Shown here: positions 1-7,473 of the stretch, piece after piece
Layout: each line of letters starts with the position of its first letter
Position numbering within the stretch: position 1 is the first letter of the stretch
NCBI GenBank assembly: GCA_046292765.1
Contig: JBKBQA010000002.1
Location: 310,001-374,000, forward strand
Direction: 5' to 3'
From: PGZG01 sp046292765
GTDB lineage: Bacteria; Pseudomonadota; Gammaproteobacteria; Pseudomonadales; Alcanivoracaceae
Length of the DNA stretch: 64,000 nucleotides
Made by a program: the position numbers and the translations under genes
Notes under the pieces: generated by a model
The model's input: the letters and a program-made list of their open reading frames with translations, nothing else
What the model was told of the DNA's origin: nothing
The model's database searches: none

Positions 1-209
1 CCGGCGTTAGCAACGACATTCTGCGACGTGATAGTAGGTGCGGCGCCAATGGTCAGTACCTCCACGTCAACGTGCGCAGTGACCTGGCCGCCGCTGAACG
101 ACAGGGTTGCCGCATTGTGGATGGTGGCTCCACCGCCGGTGGCGGCAACTGCCGCGCCTCCGAGGCTCAGTCCCACCAGTGCAACGGTTGTGGCTAGAAG
201 TTTTTTCAT
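1..209 (-). CDS. Exported DUF11-like surface protein, N-terminal part (cut by window edge)
   Basis: The reading frame starts at the ATG at 209 and runs off the left edge, so only about 69 residues are seen. It begins MKKLLATTVALVGLSLGG and continues with a small-residue stretch ending AAVAA, a convincing Sec signal peptide with an Ala-x-Ala cleavage site. An AAGGAG ribosome site lies 7 bases before the ATG, which fixes the start. The mature part opens with an Asn/Ala-rich beta-strand pattern (ATIHNAATLSF) close to the start of the next gene (TTITNTVTVNY). I infer a third member of the same secreted DUF11-type family. The function and the C-terminus are unknown. Confidence 0.7.
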   Translation of the reverse strand, partial: MKKLLATTVALVGLSLGGAAVAATGGGATIHNAATLSFSGGQVTAHVDVEVLTIGAAPTITSQNVVANA

Positions 210-236
210 GATGTTTCTCCTTGTTGTTTCGGGCTG

Positions 237-269
237 ATAGACGGCCGGCGAGGACGCCTGGCCGTCTAT
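237..269 (-). terminator. Hairpin after the DUF11 gene (possible terminator or processing site)
   Basis: ATAGACGGCC at 237-246 pairs perfectly with GGCCGTCTAT at 260-269. An inner GGCG/CGCC pairing makes a long stem. It lies directly downstream of the stop codon at 278 and upstream of the gene at 209. No T-run follows on the minus strand, so it may be an intercistronic mRNA-stabilising or attenuating hairpin and not a true terminator. Confidence 0.45.
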
Positions 270-277
270 GGTCCGGA

Positions 278-1498
278 TCAGTCAATCTCAACGTCGAATC
301 GGATGTAGCTGATTTCGCCGGGCGCCAGAGTGCCGCCGGTGCCGTTACCGAAACCTGCTGCACCGGCGCTGCCGCCTGCACCTGCGTAGACGTAGACAAT
401 GCCGGCAGTGCCGTCGAACTCGGCTGCGCCAGTCGTGTCGCCATCATCCTGGGCGGCAAAGTTGCCGGTGCCGGGATCCAGCTCGATGGTGTTGGACTGA
501 TAGGTGGTGAACTGCGGGACAGGATCAGTGACGATGATATTGCTCGCGACCCCGGCACCAGCGGCGCTGTTGTCGATGACAATCAGGTACTGCATGGTGT
601 CACCCGGATTGCCTGTTACACCGGAGGTGTAATAGTCGACGCCGTCAACCGTAATCGCCACTACTCCGGTATTGAACGGAGATGCCGGAGTATTGTTGCG
701 GACATACTTGTTGATGGTCAGTACCGGCCGACGAACATTGATGACCGTGGCGGTGGCTTGAGTGGTAGCGACCAGAGCATCTTCCTGCGAAGTGGCGGTG
801 GTCAGTACCGAGTGGGTGCCGAAGGTGCCTGCGGTGATATCGTCAGTGGTGACAGTCACGGTCACATTTGCACGCTCACCGATCGGGGTGCCGTAGGGGA
901 ACGCATTGGTGGTGCCGGCAACCAGGGTGATCGTGACGGTATTGGTGGCTGCACCGGAGGACTCATCGACACTGAGGATGGTTGCAACTTCAGCGACGCC
1001 GGTGGGATCAAGAACGATAGTGTCGCCGGCCACCAGACCATTGACGTTGTTATCGTCAGTGCCATCGTAGGGCACCGTGATGACGGTGGCGCCGATGGTA
1101 ATTCCCGATGCTGCCGTGGTGGCGCCGAGCAAAATACTTGGCGTCGAAAATGCAGCGTCATTGTCCATGTTTGTGGGCGTATCAGCAGAGCTGAAATTGT
1201 AGGTGTCCGGGCCATTGGCCGTGCTGGTAATGGTGTAGATCAGGTTCACCGCAGTATTTTCGGTAGTCGGATCCACATCCGCCGGGGAGCTCAGTAGTGG
1301 CGCAGACGCGACGAGGTTGACCAGAATGGAAGCACTGGCCTGTTCCTGCGGCTGAGCGTTGTTTGCTGCGTCCGTGTAGTTCACCGTTACCGTGTTGGTA
1401 ATGGTGGTATTCGCGGCGGTGGCGAATGCCAACCCGGGGATCAAGGCCGCTCCGATAATAATTGCCGATCCCCCCAGAAGCCGTTTGAGTAATGTCAT
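278..1498 (-). CDS. Secreted DUF11-repeat protein
   Basis: This 406-residue exported protein has a signal peptide (MTLLKRLLGGSAIIIGAAL..AFA) followed by beta-rich, Thr/Asn/Val-rich sequence with almost no cysteine. The C-terminal third (about 265-406) has the DUF11 pattern: a TINKYV strand, then GDTMQYLIVIDN, NIIVTDPVP and TTYQSNTI, ending in SYIRFDVEID. An N-terminal segment (NTAVNLIYTITSTANGPDTY) looks like a second, weaker copy of the same fold. DUF11 modules are Ig-like beta sandwiches found in surface and adhesive proteins. GAGG precedes the ATG. It belongs to a run of three such genes on this strand beside a two-component system, and I infer a cell-surface structural role. Confidence 0.75.
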   Translation of the reverse strand: MTLLKRLLGGSAIIIGAALIPGLAFATAANTTITNTVTVNYTDAANNAQPQEQASASILVNLVASAPLLSSPADVDPTTENTAVNLIYTITSTANGPDTYNFSSADTPTNMDNDAAFSTPSILLGATTAASGITIGATVITVPYDGTDDNNVNGLVAGDTIVLDPTGVAEVATILSVDESSGAATNTVTITLVAGTTNAFPYGTPIGERANVTVTVTTDDITAGTFGTHSVLTTATSQEDALVATTQATATVINVRRPVLTINKYVRNNTPASPFNTGVVAITVDGVDYYTSGVTGNPGDTMQYLIVIDNSAAGAGVASNIIVTDPVPQFTTYQSNTIELDPGTGNFAAQDDGDTTGAAEFDGTAGIVYVYAGAGGSAGAAGFGNGTGGTLAPGEISYIRFDVEID

Positions 1499-1574
1499 TG
1501 CCTTATCCTCAGTTTATGCACCCCGGGTGGTGAAACCTGCTGCGCTGCCCGGAGTGCAAAGGGTAGCGCAACAG

Positions 1575-1621
1575 TTTTTGCCAGCCGGATAAATGCAGAG
1601 CATTTATCCGGCTGGCAAAAA
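1575..1621 (-). terminator. Strong bidirectional rho-independent terminator
   Basis: A perfect 21-bp inverted repeat: the arm at 1575-1595 (TTTTTGCCAGCCGG..) pairs with 1601-1621 around the 5-nt loop CAGAG. The arms end in A5 and T5 runs, so it can terminate on either strand. It begins one base after the stop codon of the minus-strand gene at 1623, so its main job is probably to end that transcript and insulate the larger DUF11 gene downstream. Confidence 0.85.
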
Positions 1622-1622
1622 T

Positions 1623-2129
1623 TCATTGCACAACAACAGAGAACCCTACGGAGCCCCCCGTTGACGGCAGAATTTCAGTGACTGTCCAGCGAATGGCGTT
1701 GTACTGTTCTGGCGACGCCTGCAGCTTTCTTTTTTGTCCGCCGCGGTCGGTGATCTCATAGGTGAGATTGACGGGCTTTTTGTAACTCTTGCCTTCGTCA
1801 ATGGAAAACAGGATGTCGGTGCCATCGCCCCAGGCACTGTCAGCAACATAGGAGGTGTTGGCAGGCATCGGATTATCGATCTGCACGTTGCGAGCGGCCT
1901 CGGTTCCGCCGTTGCTGTAGCGAAGGATATAAAACAGTGTGTCGCCCGGGATGGTGTCGTTGGCGACAACCCTGCGGGTGACTTCCTCGCCCTGTTCGTT
2001 GATCTCGACCACATCTTTCTCGGCAATGATTTCGAGGCTGATTTGGGGGCCGGCGAATGCAGTCGCGCTGCTGATAATTAGCAGCAGGGCTGCCAGCAGA
2101 TGGGGAAGTTGGGTGATCGGGTATGTCAT
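1623..2129 (-). CDS. Exported single-domain DUF11-like protein
   Basis: A 168-residue protein. I chose the ATG at 2129 because it is preceded by AAGGAG and gives a clean signal peptide (MTYPITQLPHLLAALLLIIS..AFA); the longer open frame upstream runs through the regulatory region. The mature domain has the DUF11 hallmarks: GDTLFYILRYSNGG, ARNVQIDNPMPANTSYV and a C-terminal RWTVTEILPSTGGSVGFSVVV. A Lys/Glu-rich segment (EIIAEKDVVEINEQGEEVTRRV) precedes it. It is the first gene downstream of the putative response-regulator operator at 2250-2277 and is followed by a strong terminator, so it is probably a single-gene transcript. A secreted or surface role is inferred. Confidence 0.75.
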   Translation of the reverse strand: MTYPITQLPHLLAALLLIISSATAFAGPQISLEIIAEKDVVEINEQGEEVTRRVVANDTIPGDTLFYILRYSNGGTEAARNVQIDNPMPANTSYVADSAWGDGTDILFSIDEGKSYKKPVNLTYEITDRGGQKRKLQASPEQYNAIRWTVTEILPSTGGSVGFSVVVQ

Positions 2130-2202
2130 GGTGCTCTCCTTCGAGTATTTCAGGGGGCTGGCCGTCTGGGCCGTGGTGGCAACAGACGAAGTTCCTAGTT
2201 TT

Positions 2203-2216
2203 GTGACATACGTCAC
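2203..2216. promoter_or_regulatory. Inverted repeat GTGAC-N4-GTCAC upstream of the DUF11 gene
   Basis: GTGAC at 2203-2207 and GTCAC at 2212-2216 form a short dyad about 75 bp before the ATG at 2129, between that gene and the direct repeats at 2250-2277. It could be a second operator or lie in the core promoter. No convincing -35/-10 pair was identified here. Confidence 0.35.
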
Positions 2217-2249
2217 TGATATTTTCGCTGTACTGCAGTGGACATGTCC

Positions 2250-2277
2250 TGAACGGAATATGAACGAGATATGAACG
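2250..2277. promoter_or_regulatory. Three TGAACG direct repeats, 11-bp period: probable OmpR/PhoB-type operator
   Basis: TGAACG occurs at 2250-2255, 2261-2266 and 2272-2277, exactly 11 bp apart, and the last two copies extend to ATATGAACGAG. Direct repeats with an 11-bp period are the usual binding architecture of winged-helix OmpR/PhoB-family regulators. The array lies between such a regulator gene (stop at 2288) and the divergently placed promoter region of the DUF11 gene at 2129. I infer that the regulator controls the surface genes through it. Confidence 0.6.
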
Positions 2278-2287
2278 AGACTGGTGC

Positions 2288-3019
2288 TCATGTGCTGGAT
2301 TCAATGTTGCTGACAATGCTGATCCGATAGCCGGCGCCCGCCACGGTATCGATGACGGAGCCGGCAAGGCCGGCGGCTTCAAGCTTCTTGCGCAGGCGAT
2401 AAATCAGTACCGTTACGGTTTCTTCGCTGGTGGTTTCCGTGGGTGACGAGATCGCCCGGGCAAGCTGTCGACGGGAGCACAGGCTGCCGTCGGCAACGAT
2501 GAGCGTTCTAAGTAGATCGCGCTCGCTGCGGGTCAGGCTGATGATGGCGTTGGCAGGGCCGGTCAGACGGTACTGGTCCGGTAACAGCCGCCATTCGCCC
2601 AGCATCAGGTGCGTCGATCGGTCGACAGGTGCCGTCCCCCGGCTGGCCTGCCGGCGCAGAAAGTTGCGAATGCGAAATTCCAGCTCCCTGGCATTGAAGG
2701 GCTTGACGATATAGTCATCGGCGCCGGCTTCCAGGGCTTGCAGCCGGCTGGATTCATCGCAGCGGCCGGACACCACGAATACCGGCGCGGCACTGGCGGC
2801 GGCCAGTTCACGCAGCAGAGACAATCCGTCGCCATCGGGCAGGTTCAGATCCAGCAGAATCAGATCACAGCACAATCCTTTGCTCATGGTCCGAAATGTG
2901 GCCAGATCGGGCGCTTCGTGAATCTCATATCCCATCAGGCTGAGGAAGTCTCTCAGCACTGATCGCAGCGCAGCGTCATCCTCAAGGACGAGAATGGAAG
3001 GCATGGGCATGCTGGTCAT
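2288..3019 (-). CDS. OmpR/PhoB-family response regulator
   Basis: A 243-residue two-component regulator. The receiver domain spans about 7-120 with acidic pocket E13/D14/D15, phospho-acceptor D57 (LILLDLNLP), S84 and K106 (IVKPF). The winged-helix DNA-binding domain spans about 140-235 (SLTRSERDLLRTLI, then ETVTVLIYRLRKKLE and GAGYRIS). The start at 3019 overlaps the stop of the upstream kinase gene as ATGA, so the two are translationally coupled and surely a cognate pair. A longer open frame exists upstream but overlaps the kinase. The likely target is the repeat array just downstream, hence the DUF11 genes, though autoregulation is also possible. Confidence 0.9.
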   Translation of the reverse strand: MTSMPMPSILVLEDDAALRSVLRDFLSLMGYEIHEAPDLATFRTMSKGLCCDLILLDLNLPDGDGLSLLRELAAASAAPVFVVSGRCDESSRLQALEAGADDYIVKPFNARELEFRIRNFLRRQASRGTAPVDRSTHLMLGEWRLLPDQYRLTGPANAIISLTRSERDLLRTLIVADGSLCSRRQLARAISSPTETTSEETVTVLIYRLRKKLEAAGLAGSVIDTVAGAGYRISIVSNIESST

Positions 3020-5112
3020 GCTGGCGTCTCCTGTTGCGGTGCGATGTTGGGGAAGCGCACGGTGAATACGGTGCCCTTGCCCGGTGTGCTGTTGATATCT
3101 AGCCGGGCGTCGTGCAGACGGATGATGCGATCTACCAGATAGAGGCCCAGACCCATGCCGGGAACGGTCAGGGCTTTCTCCGAGCGGAAGTACTTGTCCA
3201 GCACCTGTCGGCATTCGTCCTCTGACATTCCCGGACCATCATCGGCAACCCGTAGGCAGACGGCGCCGTCGTCATCAAGGTAGCCGGCCACACCAACGGC
3301 AGCCCCTGATGGTGAATATTTCACCGCGTTGTCGATGATATTGTTAACCATGGTGAGCAGCAGTTCATGATCACCCTGAATCTGCAAATCCTGATCGCAC
3401 TGCAGTTCGAATTGGTGCCGGCCAGATGAGATCATCTCGCCGTAGCTGATGCCGCTTTGCAGAAGCTCTGCCACTTGAACAAACGCCGAGTTAGTGCGCC
3501 AACTGACACTGTCGAGCCGGTCTTCGCGCAGGGCCTGATTGATCAGCGACGCCATGCGTTCTGATGCTTGTTGAATACGGGGGCAGTTTTTTTCAGCATG
3601 CACATCGGGCGTGCGGGGATCCGAACGGATCATATCGGCGGCCATCTGGATGACCGACAGAGGGGTGCGGAATTCATGCGCCACCATGCGCAGAAAACGT
3701 CGCTGTTCGAGGCCCGAATGGCGCTCGCTCTCCAACGCCAACGCCAAGCGATCACGGGCCTGCTCAAGGGCGCCGGAGTGCACCTGACTGATGCTCAGTT
3801 GATCGTTAAGATTCTGGTTGGCACGATCCAGTGCGGCGGTACGTTCGGTTACCATCGCTTCCAGTCGGCGCTCGGACTCCCGGATGCTGTTCAGTGCTCG
3901 CTCCGAGGTTTGTCTCATGCTGGTCTCAACCTGAACATAACGGGCTGCCAGCGTGATAAACAGCAAGCACATATGCAGTAGCATGCTGAGCGGGAAGTGG
4001 TTTTCGCTTAGCGGGGTCGGGCCCATGGCGCCAAAAACCCAGACGAATCGGATGATCAGGCCAATGGCAATGACGCCAAAAGCAAGACTGTACAACCAGG
4101 CGATCCAGCCGAGCTTTTTTCGCATCAAAAAGGTGACAAACGGAATGGCGAAGATTAGCAATCCGATCGGTAGCCAGAGCAGTGGAATGCTGATGTGCCA
4201 GGCGCCAGCGAGCATCGGCAGCGTGCCGATGACAGCGATAGCGCTGGCAAGGCGTATCAGCCATTTACGTAGCAGCGGATAGTGACGATGCAGTTCGGCA
4301 AGCTCGCAGAACAGTAGCGTCATCGCTATCAACCCCACGCCCTGAAACACCACCTGAAGCCATTCCAGCTTCAGCGCCGATGCAGGTCGGATAGCAAAAT
4401 GGATCAGGCCCTCGAGTTGTGCAAAGCAAAACGTAAAGGCCGTGACGTAGAGCAGAAAGTAGAAGTAGATTCGCTGCCGTAGCAGCATCAGAAAGAACAG
4501 ACTGATGACGATCATCATCATGCCGATGGAAAACACGGCGCCAATTAACAGCATTTCATTACCGGCATCAGAGGCAAACCGGCCGGGGTCCTGAAGCACC
4601 GCGTTGATCGCTATGCTGCTGGTGCTGCGCACGCGCAAATAGAAGGTGATGTGCTCTCCGGCATTCAGCGTCAGGTTGTACAGCGCCTGTCGCCACGGCA
4701 CGTCCCGATCCTGCCACGTCTGATGGTCGCCTTGGCGGCCATGGGCAATAACGCCACCCGAGCTGATCTGAAACAATTCGATTTCGTCGAGGAACGCGGG
4801 GGCAATTTCCAGCAGCCAGTGGCCGTGAGCTTCACCGTCATGACGGACCTGAAATCGCACCCAGACCGTGTCCCGGGTATAGCCAAAGCTGGGGTAGCCG
4901 CGACTGGCGGTAAAGGCGCCCTGTTGGTCAAGCATCAGGATGTCATCCAGCGTCAGTTGGCCGGTGGCATCCCGGTACCAGGACAGATGCTGTTCAAGCG
5001 GATGGCTGGCCACTTCCTGCGACAGCCGCAGGGGTTCGCCGGCAATGACGGGCGCGCATGCTGCCGGCAGCAAGACCGTCAGCATGAGCACAAGCAAGGC
5101 AAGGATACGCAT
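3016..5112 (-). CDS. 7TMR-DISM sensor histidine kinase
   Basis: A 698-residue membrane kinase. Residues 1-25 are a signal peptide. About 35-165 is a periplasmic 7TMR-DISM extracellular beta-sandwich (TLDDILMLDQQGAF, TVWVRFQVRHDG..WLLEI). About 185-395 holds seven membrane helices. A coiled coil at 400-465 leads to HisKA with the phosphorylated H479 in AHEFRTPL, then HATPase_c with the N box (NNIIDNAVKYSP), G1 (DDGPGM) and G2 (GMGLGLYLV). DISMED2 domains are thought to sense carbohydrate-like ligands; the ligand here is unknown. It is the first gene of the kinase-regulator operon. Confidence 0.9.
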   Translation of the reverse strand: MRILALLVLMLTVLLPAACAPVIAGEPLRLSQEVASHPLEQHLSWYRDATGQLTLDDILMLDQQGAFTASRGYPSFGYTRDTVWVRFQVRHDGEAHGHWLLEIAPAFLDEIELFQISSGGVIAHGRQGDHQTWQDRDVPWRQALYNLTLNAGEHITFYLRVRSTSSIAINAVLQDPGRFASDAGNEMLLIGAVFSIGMMMIVISLFFLMLLRQRIYFYFLLYVTAFTFCFAQLEGLIHFAIRPASALKLEWLQVVFQGVGLIAMTLLFCELAELHRHYPLLRKWLIRLASAIAVIGTLPMLAGAWHISIPLLWLPIGLLIFAIPFVTFLMRKKLGWIAWLYSLAFGVIAIGLIIRFVWVFGAMGPTPLSENHFPLSMLLHMCLLFITLAARYVQVETSMRQTSERALNSIRESERRLEAMVTERTAALDRANQNLNDQLSISQVHSGALEQARDRLALALESERHSGLEQRRFLRMVAHEFRTPLSVIQMAADMIRSDPRTPDVHAEKNCPRIQQASERMASLINQALREDRLDSVSWRTNSAFVQVAELLQSGISYGEMISSGRHQFELQCDQDLQIQGDHELLLTMVNNIIDNAVKYSPSGAAVGVAGYLDDDGAVCLRVADDGPGMSEDECRQVLDKYFRSEKALTVPGMGLGLYLVDRIIRLHDARLDINSTPGKGTVFTVRFPNIAPQQETPA

Positions 5113-5158
5113 GGCGCTTCCATGGCACAGGACATCTGGGATTTATCAAGATTCATGC

Positions 5159-5176
5159 CACGCTGATATCAGCGTG
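5159..5176. promoter_or_regulatory. Perfect 18-bp palindrome upstream of the kinase operon
   Basis: CACGCTGATATCAGCGTG is a perfect palindrome 47 bp before the kinase ATG, between it and the TATACT box at 5211-5216. Its place downstream of the putative -10 suggests a repressor operator or a leader structure controlling the two-component genes. Confidence 0.45.
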
Positions 5177-5210
5177 CCTGCGCAGCGTGGATTTCAGTGG
5201 ATGAGGATTT

Positions 5211-5216
5211 AGTATA
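5211..5216 (-). promoter_or_regulatory. Candidate -10 box (TATACT) of the kinase-regulator operon
   Basis: On the minus strand the sequence reads TATACT about 100 bp before the kinase start, in an A+T-rich patch within otherwise G+C-rich DNA. No good -35 was found 16-18 bp upstream, so an activator may be needed or the call may be wrong. Confidence 0.35.
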
Positions 5217-5336
5217 TTAAAAACATGAAGTTATGCTTTTCGGCGGCAAAGCGAGGCGTAACGGAAGGCGGCGCAAGAAGGAGACGAAAATTGGCATAAT
5301 CAGTGCGAACTGCGTCACATTATTCGGGTCAGGGAC

Positions 5337-5362
5337 AAAATCAAGGGGCCCGAAGGCCCCTT
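5337..5362 (-). terminator. Rho-independent terminator of mdh
   Basis: AAGGGGCC (5343-5350) and GGCCCCTT (5355-5362) form an 8-bp stem with a CGAA/TTCG tetraloop. On the minus strand it is followed by GATTTTG. It lies 33 bp past the mdh stop codon. Confidence 0.8.
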
Positions 5363-5394
5363 TCGTGTTGTTGCCGGATGCTGGGCAACAGTGA

Positions 5395-6375
5395 TTACGG
5401 CAGCAGGTGCTTCACCGCATCACGCTCTTCAGCCAGCTCCTGCTCGGTGGCCTTCATGCGGGCGCGGGAGAAGTCGTTAACCTCCAGACCCTGAACGATC
5501 TGCCAGTCGCCGTTTTTGCAGACGCAGGGGAAGGAGTAGATCAGGCCTTCCTGAATGCCGTAGGAGCCATCGCTGTAGATGCCCATGGAAACCCAGTCGC
5601 CTTCGCCGGTGCCGAGCGCCCAGCTGCGCATGTGGTCAACGGCAGCGTTAGCAGCAGAGGCAGCGGAAGAAGCGCCACGGGCCTTGATGATGGCGGCGCC
5701 GCGCTGTTGCACTTCCGGGATGTAGGTGCTGGCGTACCAGTCGGCATCAACCTGATTCACGGCGACTTTGCCGTCGACTTCGCAGTGGTGCAGATCCGGG
5801 TACTGGGTGCTGGAGTGGTTGCCCCAGATGGTCATTTTCTTGACGTCGTTGATGCTCTTGCCGAGTTTGGTGGCCAGCTGCGCCATGCCACGGTTGTGGT
5901 CGAGGCGGGTCATGGCGGTGAACTGACGCGGGTTGATGTCGGGCGCGTTGCGCTGGGCGATCAGGGCATTGGTGTTGGCCGGGTTGCCGACGACCAGTAC
6001 CTTGATGTTGCGGCTGGCCACTTCGTTGATCGCCTTGCCCTGTACCGAGAAGATGGCGGCATTGGCTTCGAGCAGATCCTTGCGCTCCATGCCCGGGCCA
6101 CGCGGACGGGCGCCGACCAGCAGGGCGTAGTCGGCATCCTTGAAGGCCACCTTCGGATCATCAGTCTGGACAATGCCGGCCAGCAGCGGGAAGGCACAGT
6201 CTTCAAGCTCCATGGCGGCACCTTTCAGCGCTTCCAGTGCCGGGGTGATTTCCAGCAGCTGCAGGATGACCGGTTGATCCGGGCCGAGCATCGAACCGGA
6301 GGCAATCCGGAACAACAGGGAATAGCTGATCTGGCCGGCGGCACCGGTAACGGTAACGCGAACGGGAGCTTTCAT
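5395..6375 (-). CDS. mdh: Malate dehydrogenase
   Basis: NAD-dependent malate dehydrogenase (malate to oxaloacetate, TCA cycle), 326 residues, the length of the proteobacterial type that starts MKAPVRVTVTGAAGQI. Seen are the Rossmann glycine motif at 11-16, substrate arginines in GARPRGPGMERKD (about 88-100), VVGNPANTNALIA (128-140), and catalytic H187 in IWGNHSSTQYPD paired with the aspartate of LDHNRG at about 159. The start at 6375 has an AAGGAG site. The longer frame upstream crosses the promoter and is rejected. It is monocistronic, with its own TATAAT box and terminator. Confidence 0.97.
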   Translation of the reverse strand: MKAPVRVTVTGAAGQISYSLLFRIASGSMLGPDQPVILQLLEITPALEALKGAAMELEDCAFPLLAGIVQTDDPKVAFKDADYALLVGARPRGPGMERKDLLEANAAIFSVQGKAINEVASRNIKVLVVGNPANTNALIAQRNAPDINPRQFTAMTRLDHNRGMAQLATKLGKSINDVKKMTIWGNHSSTQYPDLHHCEVDGKVAVNQVDADWYASTYIPEVQQRGAAIIKARGASSAASAANAAVDHMRSWALGTGEGDWVSMGIYSDGSYGIQEGLIYSFPCVCKNGDWQIVQGLEVNDFSRARMKATEQELAEERDAVKHLLP

Positions 6376-6456
6376 GAGGATCTCCTTGGTGAAATCGCTT
6401 TTGGCGGTGAGAGTTTCCGGACCCGCAGGGTGGCGCTGGCCGGTTGGGCGGGGCGC

Positions 6457-6462
6457 ATTATA
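6457..6462 (-). promoter_or_regulatory. mdh: Candidate mdh promoter -10 box
   Basis: On the minus strand a perfect TATAAT stands about 82 bp upstream of the mdh ATG, leaving a leader of roughly 75 nt. A consensus -35 is not obvious at the right spacing. The rest of the gap towards 6577 shows no gene. Confidence 0.5.
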
Positions 6463-6576
6463 AAGAAGCCGGGGCAAATCCGCACGGGTCGATCAGAAAG
6501 CGAGCGGATCGAGCAGCTGAGGCACGGTGGGAGTGGTAATACTGCTGCGAAAGACTTCGCAAATGGCGCCATGCGA

Positions 6577-6690
6577 GGTCTGGGTGTCGGGGATGGTCTG
6601 ACGGGACCGTGTGCAGCAGGGATGCTGCACGCGAGCCCCCATGGATGGGTTCACGGCGCGTCCCGGCAGACCATCCCCGACACCCAGACC
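6577..6690. repeat. Palindromic intergenic repeat element (114 bp)
   Basis: A perfect 24-bp inverted repeat (arms 6577-6600 and 6667-6690, beginning GGTCTGGGTGTCGGGG) encloses a second pairing, CGGGAC/GTCCCG (6602-6607 and 6660-6665), and an inner hairpin GTGCAGCA/TGCTGCAC (6611-6618 and 6623-6630). The layered palindrome with no coding frame has the form of a REP/MITE-like genomic repeat. I have an impression, not verified, that the centre (CATGGATGGGTTCACGG) recurs in marine gammaproteobacterial genomes. It sits just after the lpxH stop and may also act as its transcription terminator. Confidence 0.7.
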
Positions 6691-6747
6691 GGTGAGTTCA
6701 CTGCCACCGCTTTTTCACGGGGCCACCCGCTGGGCAGTATTGCCGCT

Positions 6748-7473
6748 CTACAACGGGCGTTGCAGAAGCTCGGTGCCGGTGTGGTCGGCGCGAATCAGCC
6801 AGAGATGATCGCCCCAGTCGCCCAGCACATAGCGCTGGCCGGCGCCGGCGCGGCTGTGTTCGGGATGCACGGCGGGGCGGTGGGTGTGGCCATGGATCAT
6901 GTTGGCCACGCCAGCGTCGTCGAGGGCCCGGGTCACTTCCTCCGGGGTGACATCCATGATGTTTTCCGCCTTGTTGGCGTTGCCCTGCTGGCTCTGCATG
7001 CGCAGGAACTGGGCGATCATGCGTCGCTCCGGCAGGGTTTTTGTCAGGATATCCCGCTGCCAGACGTCGTTCCGGACCATGGCCCGGAACTGCTGATACT
7101 TTTCATCTCGCGTGCACAGGCTGTCACCATGCAGCAGCAGGGTGGGGCGGCCATACAGGTCAATGCGGGAGTACTCCGGAATCAGGCTGCCACCGCAGCG
7201 GCGGGCAAACTCGTCACCAAGCAGGAAATCCCGATTGCCGTGCATGAAATAAAGCTGACCGCCGGCGGCACTGAAACGCCGGAACACCGCCTCTACCTCG
7301 AGATTAAACGGTGTATTGTCGTCATCGCCGATCCAGCTCTCGAACAGATCGCCCAGTACATACAGGGCTTCGGCCTTGCCGGCATGTTCATCGATTAGTG
7401 CGGCAAGGGCGCTGACATGCTCGGGCCGGCCCGCGTCCAGATGCAGGTCGGAGATAAACAGGGTGTAGCTCAT
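6748..7473 (-). CDS. lpxH: UDP-2,3-diacylglucosamine diphosphatase
   Basis: LpxH hydrolyses UDP-2,3-diacylglucosamine to lipid X and UMP in lipid A synthesis, as a peripheral protein at the inner membrane. The 241-residue protein shows the calcineurin-like metallophosphatase motifs in order: SDLHLD (8-13, metal ligands D9 and H11), LGDLFESWIGDD (about 40-51), HGNRDF, LLHGDSLCT and, near the C-terminus, HGHTHRP. It is the last gene of the ppiB-cyclophilin-lpxH operon and overlaps the preceding stop as ATGA. Cyclophilin-lpxH linkage is common in gammaproteobacteria. The tail is slightly extended and ends near the repeat element. Confidence 0.95.
   Translation of the reverse strand: MSYTLFISDLHLDAGRPEHVSALAALIDEHAGKAEALYVLGDLFESWIGDDDNTPFNLEVEAVFRRFSAAGGQLYFMHGNRDFLLGDEFARRCGGSLIPEYSRIDLYGRPTLLLHGDSLCTRDEKYQQFRAMVRNDVWQRDILTKTLPERRMIAQFLRMQSQQGNANKAENIMDVTPEEVTRALDDAGVANMIHGHTHRPAVHPEHSRAGAGQRYVLGDWGDHLWLIRADHTGTELLQRPL

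Noticed and set aside
221..1297. Open frame of 358 codons on the plus strand over the DUF11 gene
   Set aside because: The minus-strand gene has signal peptide, ribosome site and DUF11 motifs. The plus frame has none.
5407..7398. Long open frame of 663 codons on the plus strand across mdh and lpxH
   Set aside because: It lies antisense to mdh, the repeat element and lpxH, whose products are certain. It has low-complexity, G-rich translation with no domain and no ribosome site. It is a typical high-G+C shadow.
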